From NCBI GenBank assembly GCA_023522315.1, contig JAHCSU010000422.1, forward strand, positions 1 to 37,045: a stretch of 37,045 nt of DNA. Direction: 5' to 3'. This stretch comes from Nostoc sp. CCCryo 231-06 (GTDB taxonomy: Bacteria > Cyanobacteriota > Cyanobacteriia > Cyanobacteriales > Nostocaceae). Both the position numbers and the translations under genes were made by a program. The stretch's first letter is position 1; each line of letters opens with the position of its first letter. Shown piece by piece: positions 34,636 through 37,045 of the stretch. The notes under the pieces were generated by a model. That model did not search any database. It was not told the DNA's origin and was given only the letters and a program-made list of their open reading frames with translations.

Positions 34636-35043
34636 ATGGATATAGCTCTACTCGTTAAATTTCTCGCTCCCTGTCTGCCATTTCTGTTGAATGTGGGTAA
34701 TAAAGCCGTAGAAGGGGCATCACAGAAAGTAGGTGAGGATGTGTGGAATAAAGCCAAAGCTATTTGGGCTAAGTTACATCCAAAAGTAGAAGCTAAGGAA
34801 GCAGCGAAAGAAGCAGCAACGGATGTGGCGCAAAAGCCAGAGGATGAGGATTTACAAGCAAGTTTGCGAGTGCAACTCAAGAAGATTTTAGAAGCGGATA
34901 CAGCACTTGCAGAAGAAATAGCTAAGATTTTGCAAGCATCGACTGACAAACCCGGAGACAATATTCAGTTGAGTGCTAATGCTTACGATCAGAGTAAAGT
35001 CAATCAAATCGGGAAGATTGACGCTAATGAAGTGAATTTTTAA
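34636..35043 (+). CDS. Bell-type helical effector with C-terminal amyloid-signalling-like motif
   Basis: 135 aa. The hydrophobic N-terminus MDIALLVKFLAPCLPFLLNV is followed by GNKAVEGASQKVGEDVWNKA and KAIWAKLHPKVEAKEAAKEA, then helices with LQASLRVQLKKILEAD. This arrangement matches, as I recall it, the Bell domain, a bacterial counterpart of the HeLo/MLKL-type membrane-disrupting domains. Residues 116-131 (AYDQSKVNQIGKIDAN) share A-x-D-x-SK-x2-QIG-x-[IV]-DA with residues 19-33 of the NB-ARC protein encoded 341 bases downstream. Family knowledge: Bell effectors carry BASS motifs at the C-terminus and are triggered when the NLR's identical motif templates assembly. Likely action: membrane permeabilisation and cell death. 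Toxicity is not shown by sequence. Confidence 0.78.
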   Translation: MDIALLVKFLAPCLPFLLNVGNKAVEGASQKVGEDVWNKAKAIWAKLHPKVEAKEAAKEAATDVAQKPEDEDLQASLRVQLKKILEADTALAEEIAKILQASTDKPGDNIQLSANAYDQSKVNQIGKIDANEVNF

Positions 35044-35057
35044 ACGCAGCCCTTTGT

Positions 35058-35082
35058 AGAGACGGCGATTTATCGCGTCTCT
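35058..35082 (+). terminator. Hairpin after the Bell-like gene
   Basis: Stem AGAGAC(G)GCGAT / ATCGCGTCTCT with a TT loop, 15 bases after the stop. No T-run follows, so it may be a dispersed palindrome acting as a transcript-stabilising or weak stop element. Confidence 0.4.
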
Positions 35083-35159
35083 TGCCTTAACCAAACCATA
35101 TTGAGTGCGATCGCGCTCATTTGGTAGTACAATCTGCCAGTAAAATAGTTCCAAACACC

Positions 35160-35348
35160 AAGCTTCGAGTTCTGAACATCAAGTTTCGAGTTCTGAACAT
35201 CAAGTTTCGAGTTCCGAACACCAACTTCCGAGTTCTGAACACCAAGTTTCAAGTTCTGAACACCAACTTCCGAGTTCTGAACACCAAGTTTCGAGTTCTG
35301 AACATCAAGTTTCGAGTTCTAAGCACCAACTTCCGAGTTCACAACGAC
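35160..35348. repeat. 21-bp minisatellite (nine units) between effector and NLR
   Basis: Nine consecutive 21-bp units (consensus AAGTTTCGAGTTCTGAACATC or AACTTCCGAGTTCTGAACACC, two alternating variants) occupy 35160-35348. The unit equals three heptamers, like the long tandem repeats of Nostoc. All copies keep the length, so both strands and several frames stay open (for example RVLNTKF or SSEHQLP in seven-residue repeats), but no ribosome binding site or start supports a gene. It ends 36 bases before the NB-ARC start codon. Confidence 0.92.
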
Positions 35349-35384
35349 AACACCCAGCAAAATTTGTATCTGTGCTGAGTAACT

Positions 35385-37045
35385 ATGGCGGAAGAACCAA
35401 ACCCCAGTAACCCAAAAGTCATCAAGATGGAGGGAACTGCTCAAGATGAGAGTAAATTCACTCAAATTGGTAGTGTTGATGCAGAAAATTTTCATCTGAA
35501 CGCAGGACAAGTTCAATTTCTCGTTCATCTAGAAAGTGGTAGTAAGGCAGAATCGCCGGGGGTTCTCAAAGCAGGGAATCCCGGTAAAAGTTTGGCTTAC
35601 TGGCAAGGAAGAACAGCAGAAATCGCCCAAATACAGCAATGGTTAACTGATGAAAATACCTTTTTAATTGGTATAGAAGGCATCGGTGGCACAGGTAAAT
35701 CGATGCTGGCTACGAAAATTTATGATGAAATTGCCGGTTTCCCCAAGCGATTTTGGGCTGATGTCAGTAACGGGGCAGGTTTTAGCGATTTAGCCCGCCA
35801 AGTCCTCACAGAGTTTGGCTTTCCCGTTCCAGAACAAGAAGCGCAGTTAGTAGAGGCGCTAGTTAGGTGTTTACGTTCTGGGCAATTTTTACTGATTATT
35901 GACAACCTGGAGAGTTTATTACAACCTGATAGACAGTGGGGAAGTCTATTTTACGGCGACTTTTTCCAAGCATGGGTGGAACATGGCGGTAATAGTAAGG
36001 TGTTAGTCACCACCAGGGAAAGACCAGAATTAAAAGGCTTTGAGTGGCTACCCCTGAAAGGTTTGCAAGTAGATGAAGGGGTAGCACTGTTAACTGCATT
36101 AGGCATTCGCGGAGATTTAACGCAGTTTGTGGAATTAGTAGATGGGCATCCCCTACTGTTGAGATTGGTAGCAGACTTATTAAAGGAAGAATATTCACAA
36201 GATCCCGATTTAAGCAGATTAGCAGATTTAGGCTTAGGGAATTTGCAGCAGTTGTTGACAGATTCCCAAGTGGTAGGTATCCATCACCGGGAAAATGTGG
36301 GGATGGTGTTGGTGTTGGATGCCAGTTTTAATCGGTTGAATGAATTACAAAAGGCGTTATTGCTGAATATTAGTGTTTATCGTGGTGCGGTTGAGAGTGC
36401 AGCAGCAGTGGCTATGTTACCGGGAAGTTCAGCAGCCGAGATTGAGGGAGAATTGAGGAATCTGGTTAAGCGTTCTTTGTTGGTAGAAAAGCTTAATGGG
36501 AAGCGGCGATTTGAATTTCAGCCCGTGGTTTTGGAATATGTGCGGTATCAGGCTGGCGATCGCACAGAGGCGCATCAACGAGCCATTGATTATTATCGCT
36601 CAATTGCTAAACAACCCCCCTGGACAACAAAAGATGATGTTAAAGAATACTTGGAAATCTTTCATCACTTTTATCAGTTGCAAAATTATGACTCTGCCTT
36701 TGATGCGCTTTGGAATTGCGATAATTTTTTATTCTTGCGGGGTCATTATGCAGACCAAATAGAATTATATGGACAGTTGGTAAGTAAATGGAAAGATATT
36801 GGCGATAGAGAAAATTGGAATTATCGGGCTTCTCTCGCTTCATTAGGCAATGCTTACAACTCCCTGGGACAGTACCAACGGGCGATTGACTTCCACCAGC
36901 AGTCTTTGGAAATATCTAGGGAGATAGGCGATCGCAATTCTGAAGGCAAATCCTTAGCTAATTTGGGCAATGCTTACAACTCCCTGGGACAGTACCAACG
37001 GGCGATTGACTTCCACCAGCAGTCTTTGGAAATATCTAGGGAGAT
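35385..37045 (+). CDS. NB-ARC/TPR STAND NTPase (NLR-like), partial
   Basis: 553 codons are visible; the frame continues past the window end. Residues 19-33 (AQDESKFTQIGSVDA) repeat the motif found at the C-terminus of the Bell-like protein. The NB-ARC domain has P-loop GIEGIGGTGKSMLATKIYDE (Lys105), Walker B FLLIIDNLESLL, sensor VLVTTRERPEL and the GLPL-type DGHPLLLRLVADLL. A winged-helix region (LFNISVYRG-like; LLLNISVYRGAVESAAA) precedes helical hairpins, then 40-residue tetratricopeptide repeats beginning near residue 485 (LGNAYNSLGQYQRAIDFHQQ). Family knowledge: NB-ARC-TPR proteins are self-inhibited switches that oligomerise when the repeat domain meets a ligand. Presumably the sensor for the Bell-like effector. 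GAG about 8 bases before the ATG is the only ribosome binding signal. Confidence 0.93.
   Translation, partial: MAEEPNPSNPKVIKMEGTAQDESKFTQIGSVDAENFHLNAGQVQFLVHLESGSKAESPGVLKAGNPGKSLAYWQGRTAEIAQIQQWLTDENTFLIGIEGIGGTGKSMLATKIYDEIAGFPKRFWADVSNGAGFSDLARQVLTEFGFPVPEQEAQLVEALVRCLRSGQFLLIIDNLESLLQPDRQWGSLFYGDFFQAWVEHGGNSKVLVTTRERPELKGFEWLPLKGLQVDEGVALLTALGIRGDLTQFVELVDGHPLLLRLVADLLKEEYSQDPDLSRLADLGLGNLQQLLTDSQVVGIHHRENVGMVLVLDASFNRLNELQKALLLNISVYRGAVESAAAVAMLPGSSAAEIEGELRNLVKRSLLVEKLNGKRRFEFQPVVLEYVRYQAGDRTEAHQRAIDYYRSIAKQPPWTTKDDVKEYLEIFHHFYQLQNYDSAFDALWNCDNFLFLRGHYADQIELYGQLVSKWKDIGDRENWNYRASLASLGNAYNSLGQYQRAIDFHQQSLEISREIGDRNSEGKSLANLGNAYNSLGQYQRAIDFHQQSLEISRE
36846..37045 (+). repeat. Identical TPR-coding repeat, 120-bp period
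   Basis: GGCAATGCTTACAACTCCCT begins at 36846 and 36966; the 80 bases seen in the second copy are identical to the first. The period of 120 bp equals 40 residues, one TPR unit of this subclass. The array runs beyond the window. Confidence 0.95.

Noticed and set aside
35121-35378. 85-aa ORF over the 21-bp minisatellite
   Set aside because: It is open only because the repeat unit is a multiple of three without stops; several frames and the opposite strand are equally open, and there is no ribosome binding site.

Overview
The window looks like a chromosomal segment of a filamentous, heterocyst-type cyanobacterium (Nostocales, Nostoc/Anabaena-like). The evidence is petN of the cytochrome b6f complex, a Ycf46-type AAA ATPase, a split pntAA-pntAB-pntB transhydrogenase operon, the cyanobacterial rpmH-rnpA-PH-yidC-jag-yceD cluster, very frequent HIP1 octamers (GCGATCGC), heptamer-based tandem repeats, and many multi-GAF or hybrid histidine kinases. 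All assignments come from reading motifs in the sequence; no database search was possible.

Layout. 1-1663 (minus): N-terminal part of a filamentous-haemagglutinin/TPS-type secreted protein with near-identical 64-70 aa repeats, cut by the window edge. 2229-2951: a small RTX-like calcium-binding protein and, beside it, a decayed copy of its C-terminus. 3166-3627: a small membrane protein. 3725-6461 (minus): a receiver-histidine kinase preceded by a broken ethylene-receptor-type (ETR1-like) hybrid kinase. 6720-6978: petN and a 54-aa membrane protein. 7133-10267: a four-GAF histidine kinase whose first GAF carries a DXCF cysteine plus a canonical CH cysteine 28 residues later, as in cyanobacteriochromes. 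10567-13775: a DUF29 gene and a toxin-antitoxin island in which intact modules (RelBE-like, PIN-type) sit next to decayed duplicates. 13788-14075: a 60-bp repeat array. 14095-15798: a pentapeptide-repeat protein. 16001-18896 (minus): the pnt operon. 19811-24006 (plus): DUF2808, then rpmH, rnpA, a PH-domain protein, yidC, jag/khpB and yceD. 24296-26947 (minus): a small protein and a NACHT NTPase. 27259-30998 (plus): Ycf46 ATPase, SH3 protein and a peptidoglycan-binding/SPOR protein. 31122-34148 (minus): SbcC. 34636-37045 (plus): a small helical protein and an NB-ARC/TPR protein cut by the window edge.

The most interesting content is two separate NLR-like pairs. Each pairs a small helical protein with an adjacent STAND NTPase (NACHT at 24296-26485; NB-ARC-TPR from 35385). 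In each pair the two proteins share a short motif centred on Q-[I/V]-G, and the motif differs between pairs. This is the layout described for bacterial amyloid signalling sequences (BASS) linking NLRs to Bell-type membrane effectors. The 34636-35043 protein looks like a Bell-type effector with the motif at its C-terminus. The 26495-26947 protein has the motif at its N-terminus and a hydrophobic C-terminus, a less familiar arrangement. Both pairs are candidates for regulated cell death or anti-phage defence.

Other regions show decay and repeat activity. An ethylene-receptor kinase has lost its ATP-binding G-boxes and receiver aspartate. A tandemly duplicated TA module keeps its exact length but has three in-frame stops. 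One PIN toxin has lost its middle. Two MITE-like palindromes lie upstream of pntAA and upstream of the Bell-like gene.
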